Origin: JBBDIX01 sp040880235
GTDB taxonomy: Bacteria; Actinomycetota; Nitriliruptoria; Nitriliruptorales; Nitriliruptoraceae
Assembly (NCBI GenBank): GCA_040880235.1
Contig: JBBDIX010000019.1
Coordinates: 1 to 38,487, forward strand
Direction of reading: 5' to 3'
Length of the DNA: 38,487 bases
The translations under genes and the position numbers were made by a program. Numbering within the stretch: position 1 is the first letter of the stretch; the number at the start of each line of letters is the position of its first letter. The notes below the pieces were generated by a model. It was not told the DNA's origin, did no database searches, and saw only the letters and a list, made by a program, of their open reading frames with translations. Shown piece by piece: positions 18,144 to 26,396 of the stretch.

Positions 18144-20663
18144 ATGTTCGAGAGGTTCACCGACCGGGCCCGCCGGGTGGTCGTCCTTGCCCAGGAAGAG
18201 GCAAGGATGCTCAACCACAACTACATCGGGACCGAGCACATCCTGCTCGGCCTGATCCACGAGGGTGAGGGGGTCGCCGCGAAGGCCCTCGAGTCGATGA
18301 ACATCTCGTTGGAGGGTGTGCGCGAACAGGTCACGGAGATCATCGGTCGCGGGCAGACCGCACCCGCCGGCCACATCCCGTTCACCCCGCGCGCCAAGAA
18401 GGTCCTCGAGCTCTCCCTGCGTGAGGCGCTGCAGCTCGGCCACAACTACATCGGGACCGAGCACATCCTGCTCGGCCTCATCCGAGAGGGTGAGGGGGTC
18501 GCGGCACAGGTCCTCCAGAAGCTCGGCGCGGATCTCAGCAAGGTCCGTCAGCAGGTGATCCAGCTGCTGTCGGGCTACGCGGGCGGGGACAAGGCCACCG
18601 CCGGCGTCGGCGAGGGATCCTCCCAGGGGAGCCGTGAGGGCTCGACCGTCCTCGACCAGTTCGGTCGCAACCTGACCCAGGCGGCCCACGCCGGGGAACT
18701 CGACCCGGTGATCGGACGCGAGCGCGAGATCGAACGGGTGATGCAGGTCCTGTCGCGCCGCACCAAGAACAACCCCGTGCTGATCGGCGAGCCGGGGGTA
18801 GGCAAGACCGCGATCGTGGAGGGACTCGCCCAGCGGATCATCGCCGGGGAGGTGCCCGAGACGCTCAAGGACCGGCACCTGTACACGCTCGACCTCGGTG
18901 CGCTCGTCGCCGGGTCCCGCTACCGCGGCGACTTCGAGGAGCGCCTGAAGAAGGTCCTCAAGGAGATCACCACCCGCGGGGACATCATCCTGTTCATCGA
19001 CGAGATCCACACGCTGGTCGGTGCCGGGGCGGCCGAAGGCGCGATCGACGCGGCGAGCATCCTCAAGCCCATGCTCGCGCGCGGTGAACTGCAGACCATC
19101 GGGGCCACGACGCTCGACGAGTACCGCAAGCACCTGGAGAAGGACGCGGCACTCGAACGTCGGTTCCAGCCGGTCAAGGTCGACGAGCCCTCGATGGAAC
19201 ACACCATCGAGATCCTCCGCGGCCTGCGCGACCGGTACGAGGCCCATCACCGCGTCAGCATCACCGACGAGGCCCTCATCGCCGCGGCCGAGTACGCAGA
19301 CCGCTACATCTCCGACCGGTTCCTTCCCGACAAGGCCATCGACCTGATCGACGAGGCCGGTTCCCGGCTGCGGATCCGTTCGATGACCACGCCTCCGGAT
19401 CTGCAGGATCTGGACGAGCAGATCGAACAGGCCCGGCTGTCGAAGGAGGGCGCGATCGACGCGCAGGACTTCGAGGAGGCCGCAGGCCTGCGCGACCAGG
19501 AGAAGCGACTGCTCGAGCAGCGCCAGCAGCGTGAGGCCCAGTGGCGTTCGGAGGGCATGGACACCGTGCTCACCGTCGACGAGGAGGTCATCGCCGACGT
19601 GCTGTCGGTGTGGACCGGCATCCCGGTGTTCAAGCTCACCCAGGAGGAGTCGGACCGACTGCTCCACATGGAGGACGAGCTGCACAAGCGCGTCATCGGC
19701 CAGGAGCAGGCCATCGCCGCAGTGTCACAGGCGATCCGCCGCACCCGTGCGGGTCTCAAGGATCCCAAGCGCCCGTCCGGGTCGTTCATCTTCCTCGGGC
19801 CGTCCGGCGTCGGGAAGACCGAACTCGCCAAGACCCTCGCCGAGTACCTGTTCGGTGACGAGGACTCGCTGATCCACCTCGACATGTCCGAGTACATGGA
19901 GAAGCACACCGTCAGCCGCCTCATCGGCTCGCCGCCCGGGTACGTCGGCTACGACGAGGGTGGCCAGCTCACCGAGCAGGTGCGCCGCAAGCCGTTCTCG
20001 GTCGTGCTCTTCGACGAGGTGGAGAAGGCCCACCCCGACGTCTTCAACACCCTCCTGCAGATCCTCGAGGACGGACGACTCACCGACGCGCAGGGGCGCA
20101 CGGTCGACTTCAAGAACACGATCCTGATCATGACCTCGAACCTCGGGACGAAGAACCTCACGGCGCCTGCGGTCGGATTCGTCCAGGACGACGACGCGTC
20201 GATGTACGAGAAGATGCGCCGCCAGGTCGACGACGAGCTCAAGAAGCACTTCCGTCCGGAGTTCCTCAACCGCATCGACGACACGATCGTCTTCCACCCG
20301 TTGACGCTCGAGGAGGTCACGTCGATCGTGGATCTCATGATGCAGCGGGTGAAGAGCCAGCTCGCGGTCAAGGGGCTGGACCTCGAACTGACGGACGCGC
20401 TCAAGGTGTGGCTGGCGGAGAAGGGGTACGACCCTCAGCTCGGCGCGCGGCCCCTGCGGCGGACCATCCAGCGAGAGCTGGAGGACAAGATGTCCGAACG
20501 CATCCTGCTGGGCGAGTTCTCGGTGGGTGCGCTCATCGTCGCGGACGTGGACACCGACGCCGACACGGTCGAGTTCCACGCCGTCGAGTCGCCGTCGGCG
20601 CCGGACACCCCGCCGGTGGAACTCGCCGGCGGTGGCGACGACCGAACGGACCACGACGACTGA
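18144..20663 (+). CDS. clpC: ATP-dependent Clp protease ATP-binding subunit ClpC
   Basis: An 839-residue Hsp100 unfoldase that feeds substrates to ClpP in the cytosol. Two Clp-N repeats (about 10-45 and 85-120) share NYIGTEHILLGLI. Next come the first AAA+ domain with Walker A GEPGVGKT (215-222) and Walker B ILFIDEIH, a UVR-type coiled middle segment around AQDFEEAAGLRDQEKRLLEQ, and the second AAA+ domain with GPSGVGKT (552-559). The last 25 residues are acidic and flexible. The ATG at 18144 has only GGAAAG upstream. TACGAT (18074-18079) in the 202-base gap before it may be a -10 element. The mycobacterial neighbour lsr2 is not present between lysS and clpC. Confidence 0.96.
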   Translation: MFERFTDRARRVVVLAQEEARMLNHNYIGTEHILLGLIHEGEGVAAKALESMNISLEGVREQVTEIIGRGQTAPAGHIPFTPRAKKVLELSLREALQLGHNYIGTEHILLGLIREGEGVAAQVLQKLGADLSKVRQQVIQLLSGYAGGDKATAGVGEGSSQGSREGSTVLDQFGRNLTQAAHAGELDPVIGREREIERVMQVLSRRTKNNPVLIGEPGVGKTAIVEGLAQRIIAGEVPETLKDRHLYTLDLGALVAGSRYRGDFEERLKKVLKEITTRGDIILFIDEIHTLVGAGAAEGAIDAASILKPMLARGELQTIGATTLDEYRKHLEKDAALERRFQPVKVDEPSMEHTIEILRGLRDRYEAHHRVSITDEALIAAAEYADRYISDRFLPDKAIDLIDEAGSRLRIRSMTTPPDLQDLDEQIEQARLSKEGAIDAQDFEEAAGLRDQEKRLLEQRQQREAQWRSEGMDTVLTVDEEVIADVLSVWTGIPVFKLTQEESDRLLHMEDELHKRVIGQEQAIAAVSQAIRRTRAGLKDPKRPSGSFIFLGPSGVGKTELAKTLAEYLFGDEDSLIHLDMSEYMEKHTVSRLIGSPPGYVGYDEGGQLTEQVRRKPFSVVLFDEVEKAHPDVFNTLLQILEDGRLTDAQGRTVDFKNTILIMTSNLGTKNLTAPAVGFVQDDDASMYEKMRRQVDDELKKHFRPEFLNRIDDTIVFHPLTLEEVTSIVDLMMQRVKSQLAVKGLDLELTDALKVWLAEKGYDPQLGARPLRRTIQRELEDKMSERILLGEFSVGALIVADVDTDADTVEFHAVESPSAPDTPPVELAGGGDDRTDHDD
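18215..18478 (+). repeat. 39-bp direct repeat within the clpC N-domain
   Basis: The 39 bases at 18215-18253 are identical to 18440-18478, 225 bases (75 codons) apart, and the similarity continues with a few changes for about 20 bases. They encode the NYIGTEHILLGL segment of the two Clp-N repeats. Confidence 0.85.
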
Positions 20664-20666
20664 CGC

Positions 20667-21878
20667 TCAGGCCTGCAGGAGGTCAGCAAGTTCTGAGTGT
20701 CGGCCGAGCGTGAGGTCGGCGGCTGCGCGTCCCAGCAGGGGACCGAGCACGGTCCCGTGCCCGTTGAGTGCCCCGACGGCGATCGTCGACGGACCGAGGC
20801 GCGCCAGGACCGGCAATCGGTCGTCGGTGCACGCCGTGGCGGTCGCCCACCGGTGCGTCACCTCCAGAGGGCGGTCGAAGGTCTCCGCGAGCAGGGTGTC
20901 CAGTTCGGCCTGAACCGTGGAGTTCGGCTGCAGCGACCACGGCGTGTCGTCGTCTCCCCGGTCGTCGCGCCCACCGACGACGATCCGACCGTCCGGGAGC
21001 TGGCGCACGATGTCGTGTCCCCAGCGCGCGATCACCGGCCGCGACCGGCGAACCTCGCGTACGGGTGCGGTCGCGAGCATCTCGACGTGCCTCGTGTGGA
21101 CGATCCGGGCCAGCGCCGGGACGACCCGTTCGAGGTCTCCGTCGATGGCGACGATCACCGATCGGCACCGGACCTCGCCGGTCCACGTGTCGACGTCACG
21201 CTCGCCGACCTGCTGCGCCTGGGTGAACGCGAACAGTCGCGCGCCGGCCTCGGCGGCCTCGCGGGCGAGTCGCCGCGTGCGAAGGACCGGGTTGACGACC
21301 CCGTCTGCCGGAAACAGCAGGCCGTCGCCCTCGGGGCCTGACCAGTGCTGGACGGCCAGACCGTCGCGCTGCATCACGTGGTACTGGCGTGCGCAGTCCT
21401 CGCGCTCCAGCGACGACGTGGCGATCCGGAGGCTTCCGGGCCAGGAGAACTCGTCGTCGCCCGACATGCGGAGCCGATCCATCTCCTCGAGTGTGATCCG
21501 GTGGAGTGCCACGGCACGTCGACGCCCGAGGATCTCGATGGCATCGTGGTGGAACGCCGCCAGGCCGCTGCGCGCCAGGCCGGCGCTGCGCGACGTGGCC
21601 ACACCGCCGATCGGCCCCGACTCGATGCCCACGACGTCGGCGCCGCGCGACGCGAGGTGTGCGGCCGCCGCGAGTCCCGCAGCGCCCAGTCCGATGACAC
21701 ACACCTCGGCCTCGACGGTGCCGTCGAGCGGGGCGTGGGGCGCCGGGCCGTCCACGAGGTCTGCCCACACGGGCAGCGGGGCGGGGTCGGGCGGGCGTTG
21801 GGCCGTGCCGACCGTTCGGATCGCCGTCTGCTGAGGCGGCCGACGCGGTGACCAGCGCGTTGCGGACCATCGACGCAT
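20667..21878 (-). CDS. FAD-dependent amine/amino-acid oxidoreductase (DAO family)
   Basis: A 403-residue flavoprotein. After about 50 N-terminal residues rich in Pro, Arg and Ala comes the FAD-binding GLGAAG of VCVIGLGAAGLAAAAHLASR, with E near the end of the second strand (GIESG), then the HDAIEILGRRRAVALHR and GGRDDRGDD regions. The C-terminal LNGHGTVLGPLLGRAAADL resembles the last FAD contact in glycine oxidase, sarcosine oxidase and PuuB-type enzymes. The substrate is not identifiable. The ATG on 21876-21878 has GAGGGG (plus-strand 21884-21889) five bases upstream. It converges on clpC with only three bases between stops and diverges from the DtxR-type regulator. Confidence 0.82.
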   Translation of the reverse strand: MRRWSATRWSPRRPPQQTAIRTVGTAQRPPDPAPLPVWADLVDGPAPHAPLDGTVEAEVCVIGLGAAGLAAAAHLASRGADVVGIESGPIGGVATSRSAGLARSGLAAFHHDAIEILGRRRAVALHRITLEEMDRLRMSGDDEFSWPGSLRIATSSLEREDCARQYHVMQRDGLAVQHWSGPEGDGLLFPADGVVNPVLRTRRLAREAAEAGARLFAFTQAQQVGERDVDTWTGEVRCRSVIVAIDGDLERVVPALARIVHTRHVEMLATAPVREVRRSRPVIARWGHDIVRQLPDGRIVVGGRDDRGDDDTPWSLQPNSTVQAELDTLLAETFDRPLEVTHRWATATACTDDRLPVLARLGPSTIAVGALNGHGTVLGPLLGRAAADLTLGRHSELADLLQA

Positions 21879-21932
21879 CGGATCCCCTCACGGGCCGTCC
21901 CGGGCCTCTCGCTCGGCCGGGATGGACACACC

Positions 21933-21949
21933 GCCCGACCGTATCGGGC
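21933..21949. promoter_or_regulatory. Inverted repeat in the divergent oxidoreductase/regulator promoter region
   Basis: GCCCGA (21933-21938) and TCGGGC (21944-21949) are exact reverse complements five bases apart. The repeat lies seven bases before a TACGCT (21956-21961) that could be the -10 of the DtxR-type gene, and it covers a TACGGT on the minus strand. It is a possible operator; it does not resemble the classical DtxR/IdeR box. Confidence 0.35.
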
Positions 21950-21983
21950 CGCGACTACGCTCGGCGTTCGCTGGAGGTGGTCT

Positions 21984-22637
21984 GTGGCGCACGACCTGAT
22001 CGACTCGACCGAGATGTACCTGCGCACCGTCCTCGAACTCGAGGAGGAGGGCATCCCGGCCCTGCGTGCCCGCCTCTCCGAACGTCTGGGGCTGTCTGCA
22101 CCGTCGATCTCCGAGGGCGTGGCGCGTCTGCAGGAACAGGGTCTCCTCCAGCTCGCAACCGATCGGACGGTGGAGTTGACGCCGATGGGTCGCGAGCGTG
22201 CGACCCATGTCATGCGCAAGCACCGGCTCGCGGAACGCCTGCTCGCGGACGTCATCGGGCTCGATCCCGAGTACATCCACGAGGAGGCCTGTCGCTGGGA
22301 GCACGTCATCTCGGATCGCGTCGAGGACAAGCTCGCGGAACTGCTCGGCAACCCGACGACCAGCCCGTACGGCAACCCGATACCGGGCTCCGGTGACGCC
22401 AGCGTGGACATCGTGTCGCTCACCGAGGCGGGCGACGGCGCCGTGCGGCTCCACAGCATCTCGGAGTCCCTGCAGAGCGACGCCGAGGTCATCCACGTCC
22501 TCTACGAACACGGCATGCGGGCGGGAGAGACGGTCCAGCTCACCACGACGGGCGCCCAGGTCGTGCTCGAACTCGACGAGCATCGGATCGAGCTTCCCCT
22601 CGAGGCGGCACGACTGGTGTACGTGACACGCGCATGA
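21984..22637 (+). CDS. DtxR/IdeR-family metal-dependent transcriptional repressor
   Basis: A 217-residue DNA-binding protein that represses metal-uptake genes when loaded with Fe(II) or Mn(II). The winged helix (about 5-70) has LRARLSERLGLSAPSISEGVARL. The metal-binding/dimerisation domain keeps every DtxR ligand at the DtxR number plus one: H80, E84 and H99 for the ancillary site, and M11, C103, E106 and H107 for the primary site, in HEEACRWEHVIS. The last 70 residues form the SH3-like domain. C103, rather than methionine, favours an iron (IdeR-like) over a manganese (MntR-like) sensor. The GTG at 21984 has GGAGG (21973-21977). Its stop overlaps mutY in ATGA. Confidence 0.92.
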   Translation: MAHDLIDSTEMYLRTVLELEEEGIPALRARLSERLGLSAPSISEGVARLQEQGLLQLATDRTVELTPMGRERATHVMRKHRLAERLLADVIGLDPEYIHEEACRWEHVISDRVEDKLAELLGNPTTSPYGNPIPGSGDASVDIVSLTEAGDGAVRLHSISESLQSDAEVIHVLYEHGMRAGETVQLTTTGAQVVLELDEHRIELPLEAARLVYVTRA

Positions 22638-23536
22638 CCGACGGGTTCTCCGCCGCGCTGCTCGACTGGTGGCGCACGGCGCGACGGGATCTGCCGTGGC
22701 GCGACACCCGGGACCCGTGGGCGATCCTCGTCGCCGAGCTGATGCTCCAGCAGACGCAGGTCGATCGGGTGACCGGTCCCTGGCGGGCGTTCCTCGCGGC
22801 GATGCCAGACCCTGCCGCGTGCGCGGCCGCGGGTGCCGCCCAGGTGATCCGCCGGTGGGAGGGCCTCGGGTACAACCGTCGCGCCGTGCACCTCCACGCG
22901 GCCGCGGTGCAGATGGTCGAGCGTCACGACGGTCGGGTTCCCGACGATCTCGCGTCGCTGCTCGCCCTGCCCGGCGTCGGTCCGTACACGGCCCGCGCGG
23001 TGCGCGTGTTCGCCTTCGAACGCGACGACGCCGTCGTCGACACGAACGTCGCGCGCATCCTGGCGCGGACCTCGGGCGAACGACTCACCGCCTCGGTCGT
23101 CCAGCGACTCGCCGACGACCTGGTGACCCCGGGGCGTGGGTGGGCGCACAACCAGGCCATGCTCGACCTCGGGGCCCGGATCTGCCGTCCGACGCCACAC
23201 TGCCTCGACTGCCCGGTGCGTGCGTGGTGCCGCTGGGAGCTCGACGGGCGCGTGGGTCAGGACCCGGCACGAGGTTCCGCGGGTGTCTCTGGCGGTCAGT
23301 CCCGATTCGAGGGATCCGACCGGCAGGGACGAGGTCGACTCGTCGACACCCTGCGCCGTCGGGCGGTCGAGGCGCACGAACTGGCCGTGGTGTGCGGGTG
23401 GTCGGACGACGCCGCCCGGGCCGAGCGCGTCGCCGAGCGCCTGGTGGCGGACGGCCTCGCTCGGTGCGACGGCACCACCTACCTGTTGCCCGACGTCGTC
23501 GGCGATCCCGGTCCCGAGTCGACGTCGCCGGCCTGA
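22634..23536 (+). CDS. mutY: A/G-specific adenine DNA glycosylase
   Basis: A 300-residue base-excision repair enzyme removing adenine mispaired with 8-oxoguanine. Catalytic E35 lies in VAELMLQQTQVDRV, and the helix-hairpin-helix LPGVGPYTA is at 112-120, with D136 in VVDTNVARIL. Cluster cysteines C184, C190, C193 and C199 give a C-x5-C-x2-C-x5-C spacing; the usual first spacing is six. The C-terminal 80 residues look like the short winged region of actinobacterial MutY rather than the NUDIX-like domain of E. coli. It is translationally coupled to the DtxR-family gene (ATGA). Its last 58 bases overlap the convergent helicase gene. Confidence 0.92.
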   Translation: MTDGFSAALLDWWRTARRDLPWRDTRDPWAILVAELMLQQTQVDRVTGPWRAFLAAMPDPAACAAAGAAQVIRRWEGLGYNRRAVHLHAAAVQMVERHDGRVPDDLASLLALPGVGPYTARAVRVFAFERDDAVVDTNVARILARTSGERLTASVVQRLADDLVTPGRGWAHNQAMLDLGARICRPTPHCLDCPVRAWCRWELDGRVGQDPARGSAGVSGGQSRFEGSDRQGRGRLVDTLRRRAVEAHELAVVCGWSDDAARAERVAERLVADGLARCDGTTYLLPDVVGDPGPESTSPA

Positions 23537-24924
23537 CCGCGGTGAGAGGGGCGCCGTGACCGCTCGGTGCGCAGCTGCTCGGCCGTCACGTGCTCGACGC
23601 GATCGGCGATCGGTTCGACGGCCTGCAGGAAGGCGGCGTTCGCTCCTCGATCCGGATCCTCACGGGTGTCGCGGGCGTGGACGATGGTGAACGTGGCGGC
23701 TCGTCCGTCCGACTTGGGACGCAGCACGCGGCCGAGCCTCTGGATCAGGTGCCGAGGTGTCCGGAACGCGGCCAGCACGACCGCCGCGTCCGCGTCCGGG
23801 ACATCGAGCCCCTCGTCGAGCACCCGAGGCGCCACGACGCAGCCCAGGCGGCCCGAACGGAATGCCTGCATCCGGTCACGGCGCGTCCGCGCGTCGAGCT
23901 GTCCGTGGACCAGCGCGGCCCGCACCCCGCCTGCGGTCAGGCGCCCGACGGCGAGTCCTGCCTGCTCGACGGTGTCGGTGAACACGATGCTGCGGCAGCT
24001 GGACAGTTCGTGGGCCAGCGTGTCGAGGACGTCGAGCTTGGCGGCTGCGCCGGCGGCAATGGCTCGGCGTTCGCGAAGCATCGACAGGTAGCCGGCGGCG
24101 GTACGGCCGACCGACCCGCCGGAGGCGCCGGGACCGTCGGCGCCGGGCGCCTTCGTCCCCGACTCCGTTCGGGCGGCTGCGGTCGCGGCCACCAGCAGGC
24201 GCGCGGGATCGCGGGGCAGCCCGAGCCCCACGAGCTGGGCGCGGAGTTCACCTACACGCCGGTCGGCGTGGACGTACCCCCGACGTTCCTCCGGGGTCAG
24301 GTCGACGCCCACCATCCGCAGGTGGAGCGGGGCGATCACGCCGTCGCGACGCGCCTCGAGGTACGAGTAGGCGTACACGGTGTCGCCGAAGTACGGGGTG
24401 AGGACGTGGTCGATGCCGTCATCGCTGCGTTCGTACGTGGCGGTGAGGGCCAGTCGGAGGTCGAACGCCTCCTTGAGGGCCGCAGACCAGACCGGAGCGC
24501 CGTACCGGTGGGCCTCGTCGGCGATCAACAGGCCGGCACGCCCGAACCGAGGCTCGACGGGGACATCGGCGGCGGACTGTGGGGTCGCCACCACCACGTC
24601 GTGGTCGGCGAAGTCGTCCTGGCCGCCACCGCCGAGGCGGCCGACCCGGGCCGTCGGCGCGATGCGACGCAGTTGGCCGATCCACTGGTCCTGCAGTTCG
24701 ACCGTGGGCACGAGCACGAGCACGCTGCCCCCACGACCCAGGGTGCCCACCGCGGCCGCCAGGCCCACCCGGGTCTTTCCGGCGGCGGTGATCGCCTCGA
24801 CGATGCCGCGTCCGTTGGCCCCCGCCCACGCCCCGAATGCGGTCACCTGCCAGTCGCGCAGGTCGAGTCGGTCGAGTGCGCGGCGGGCGTCGAGCACGGA
24901 GCCGTTGGCCAGGGCGTCGTCCAT
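23479..24924 (-). CDS. SF2 DNA/RNA helicase, XPB/type III restriction-like
   Basis: A 481-residue ATPase with two RecA folds. A DLRDWQ segment (21-26) acts like a Q-motif. Walker A is ITAAGKT (45-51), motif II is DEAH (136-139), motif III is LTATYERSDDG, and motifs V-VI are DEGLDVPDADAAVV and QRLGRVLRP. The layout resembles the XPB/RAD25-like branch that unwinds damaged duplex DNA. A glycine-rich insertion (around GADGPGASGGSVG) lies between the domains. The last 30 residues are low-complexity and are encoded within the end of mutY. The ATG on 24922-24924 has GAGGAGGG close upstream. An in-frame start 12 codons earlier is less likely. The specific role is unknown. Confidence 0.85.
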   Translation of the reverse strand: MDDALANGSVLDARRALDRLDLRDWQVTAFGAWAGANGRGIVEAITAAGKTRVGLAAAVGTLGRGGSVLVLVPTVELQDQWIGQLRRIAPTARVGRLGGGGQDDFADHDVVVATPQSAADVPVEPRFGRAGLLIADEAHRYGAPVWSAALKEAFDLRLALTATYERSDDGIDHVLTPYFGDTVYAYSYLEARRDGVIAPLHLRMVGVDLTPEERRGYVHADRRVGELRAQLVGLGLPRDPARLLVAATAAARTESGTKAPGADGPGASGGSVGRTAAGYLSMLRERRAIAAGAAAKLDVLDTLAHELSSCRSIVFTDTVEQAGLAVGRLTAGGVRAALVHGQLDARTRRDRMQAFRSGRLGCVVAPRVLDEGLDVPDADAAVVLAAFRTPRHLIQRLGRVLRPKSDGRAATFTIVHARDTREDPDRGANAAFLQAVEPIADRVEHVTAEQLRTERSRRPSHRGQAGDVDSGPGSPTTSGNR

Positions 24925-25121
24925 CGTCCCTCCTCGGGAGTCGCACGCCGCGCGTGTCACCGCGGCAGGGACCAGCAGACCCTACGGGTGTGACGTGTCC
25001 TGTGGTTGACGCGCGCCTCGAGGGCAGGTTCCACGTCCCCGTGGCAGGGCGGTAGTAGGATCGGCCATGGGCGATGGACGGCTACTCGTCGCACGAGGGC
25101 CAGTGACACGGAGGAGACCAG

Positions 25122-26189
25122 GTGGTCGAGTCGGGGCACGAGGTCGACCACCGCGCCGTGATCACACTGCTCGCGCCCGGGACCAACCTGCGTGAGGGCC
25201 TCGAACGGATCATCCACGCGGGCCGTGGCACGCTGATCATGATCGGGCGCCGCCCGGAGTTCGAACCGCTGCTGTCGGGCGGGTTCGACATCGACGTCCG
25301 GGCCACGGCCCAGCGGATCGCCGAGCTCGCGAAGATGGACGGTGCGCTCGTCATGGACGCCGCGGCGACCCGCATCCTGCGCGCCAACGTCCAACTCGTC
25401 CCGGACCCCAGCATCGACACGTCGGAGACGGGGACTCGTCACCGGTCAGCGGAACGATCGGCGAAGGAGACCGGCCTGCCCGTCGTCGCCGTCTCCGAGT
25501 CCATGGGCGTCGTCACGCTGTACCACGGGCAGGACAAGCACACCCTGGAGGAGGTCTCGGCGCTGCTGGTCCGAGCCAACCAGGCGCTGTCGACCCTCGA
25601 GCGCTACCGGGCCCGCCTCGACGAGGTGACGGCCGTCCTGTCTGCACGCGAGGTCGAGGACGCGGTCACGGTGCGTGACGTCGTCCTGGCGCTGCAGCGA
25701 GCAGAGATGATGCGGCGCATCGCGCAGGAGGTCGAGGACCACGTCGCGGCGCTGGGTACCGAGGGCAGGCTCATCCAGCTCCAGCTCGACGAACTCGTCG
25801 CCTCCGTGTCGGACGAACGCGAACTCGTGGTTCGCGACTATCTCGCGGATCGCCGTCGCAAGCTGCCTCGGGTACTCGCCGACGTGGCCGAGCTGTCGAC
25901 CGACGAACTGCTCGACGCCGGTCAGGTGGCGCGGCTGCTCGCGCATCCGTCCGATCAGTTCGAGCATCCGGTCACCCCGCGCGGATATCGCCTGCTCTCC
26001 CACATCCCGCGTCTGCCTGCATCGGTCATCGAACGACTCGTGGAGGCATTCGGGACTCTGCCGCGACTGATGGAGGCCACGATCGCCGAACTCGACGACG
26101 TCGAGGGCATCGGCGAGGCGCGTGCTCGACTCATCCAGGACGGGCTGCGGCGGCTTGCCGAGGCGAGCCTGTTCGACCGCTACGTCTGA
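25122..26189 (+). CDS. disA: DNA integrity scanning diadenylate cyclase
   Basis: A 355-residue octameric protein that makes cyclic di-AMP from ATP and scans DNA for branched structures. The DAC domain has the paired signatures DGA (73-75, in MDGALVMD) and RHR (106-108, in GTRHRSAERSAKETG). A helical linker (about 150-285) follows, then a helix-hairpin-helix domain with LDDVEGIGEARARLI near the end. The GTG at 25122 has GGAGGAG (25110-25116) five bases ahead. In mycobacteria radA lies directly before it; here the neighbour is a divergently transcribed SF2 helicase. A terminator with a T-rich tail follows the stop. Confidence 0.95.
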   Translation: MVESGHEVDHRAVITLLAPGTNLREGLERIIHAGRGTLIMIGRRPEFEPLLSGGFDIDVRATAQRIAELAKMDGALVMDAAATRILRANVQLVPDPSIDTSETGTRHRSAERSAKETGLPVVAVSESMGVVTLYHGQDKHTLEEVSALLVRANQALSTLERYRARLDEVTAVLSAREVEDAVTVRDVVLALQRAEMMRRIAQEVEDHVAALGTEGRLIQLQLDELVASVSDERELVVRDYLADRRRKLPRVLADVAELSTDELLDAGQVARLLAHPSDQFEHPVTPRGYRLLSHIPRLPASVIERLVEAFGTLPRLMEATIAELDDVEGIGEARARLIQDGLRRLAEASLFDRYV

Positions 26190-26204
26190 TCGGGCAGGGC
26201 TCCA

Positions 26205-26231
26205 CGGCACCGCAGGGTGCCGATTTCTGTT
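26205..26231 (+). terminator. Rho-independent terminator after disA
   Basis: CGGCACC (26205-26211) and GGTGCCG (26216-26222) form a perfect 7-bp stem with the tetraloop GCAG, followed at once by ATTTCTGTT (26223-26231), the only hairpin in the window with a T-rich tail. It lies 15 bases after the disA stop. Confidence 0.75.
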
Positions 26232-26259
26232 GAGGCCCGCAGATGCCCTGTGGTACCTT
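26230..26259 (+). promoter_or_regulatory. Candidate carD promoter
   Basis: TTGAGG (26230-26235), an 18-base spacer and TACCTT (26254-26259) start within the tail of the disA terminator. The predicted start near 26266 leaves a long leader of about 130 bases before carD. Confidence 0.5.
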
Positions 26260-26396
26260 CTGGTGAGTACGACCTGTGCCGAGCCTGCGCTGCGTCGAAC
26301 ACGTCTCGACCGGCGCTGCAACGGCACCTCCACCGGAAGATCGACCGCGAGCGCCGCCCCTTCGTGACGGGAGCAGGCGCGAGGAGCTTGAGGCTC

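Noticed and set aside
26217..26396. 60-codon N-terminal extension of CarD
   Set aside because: It would lie over a good promoter, and CarD proteins begin at the YSVGDTVVYP segment right after the chosen ATG.
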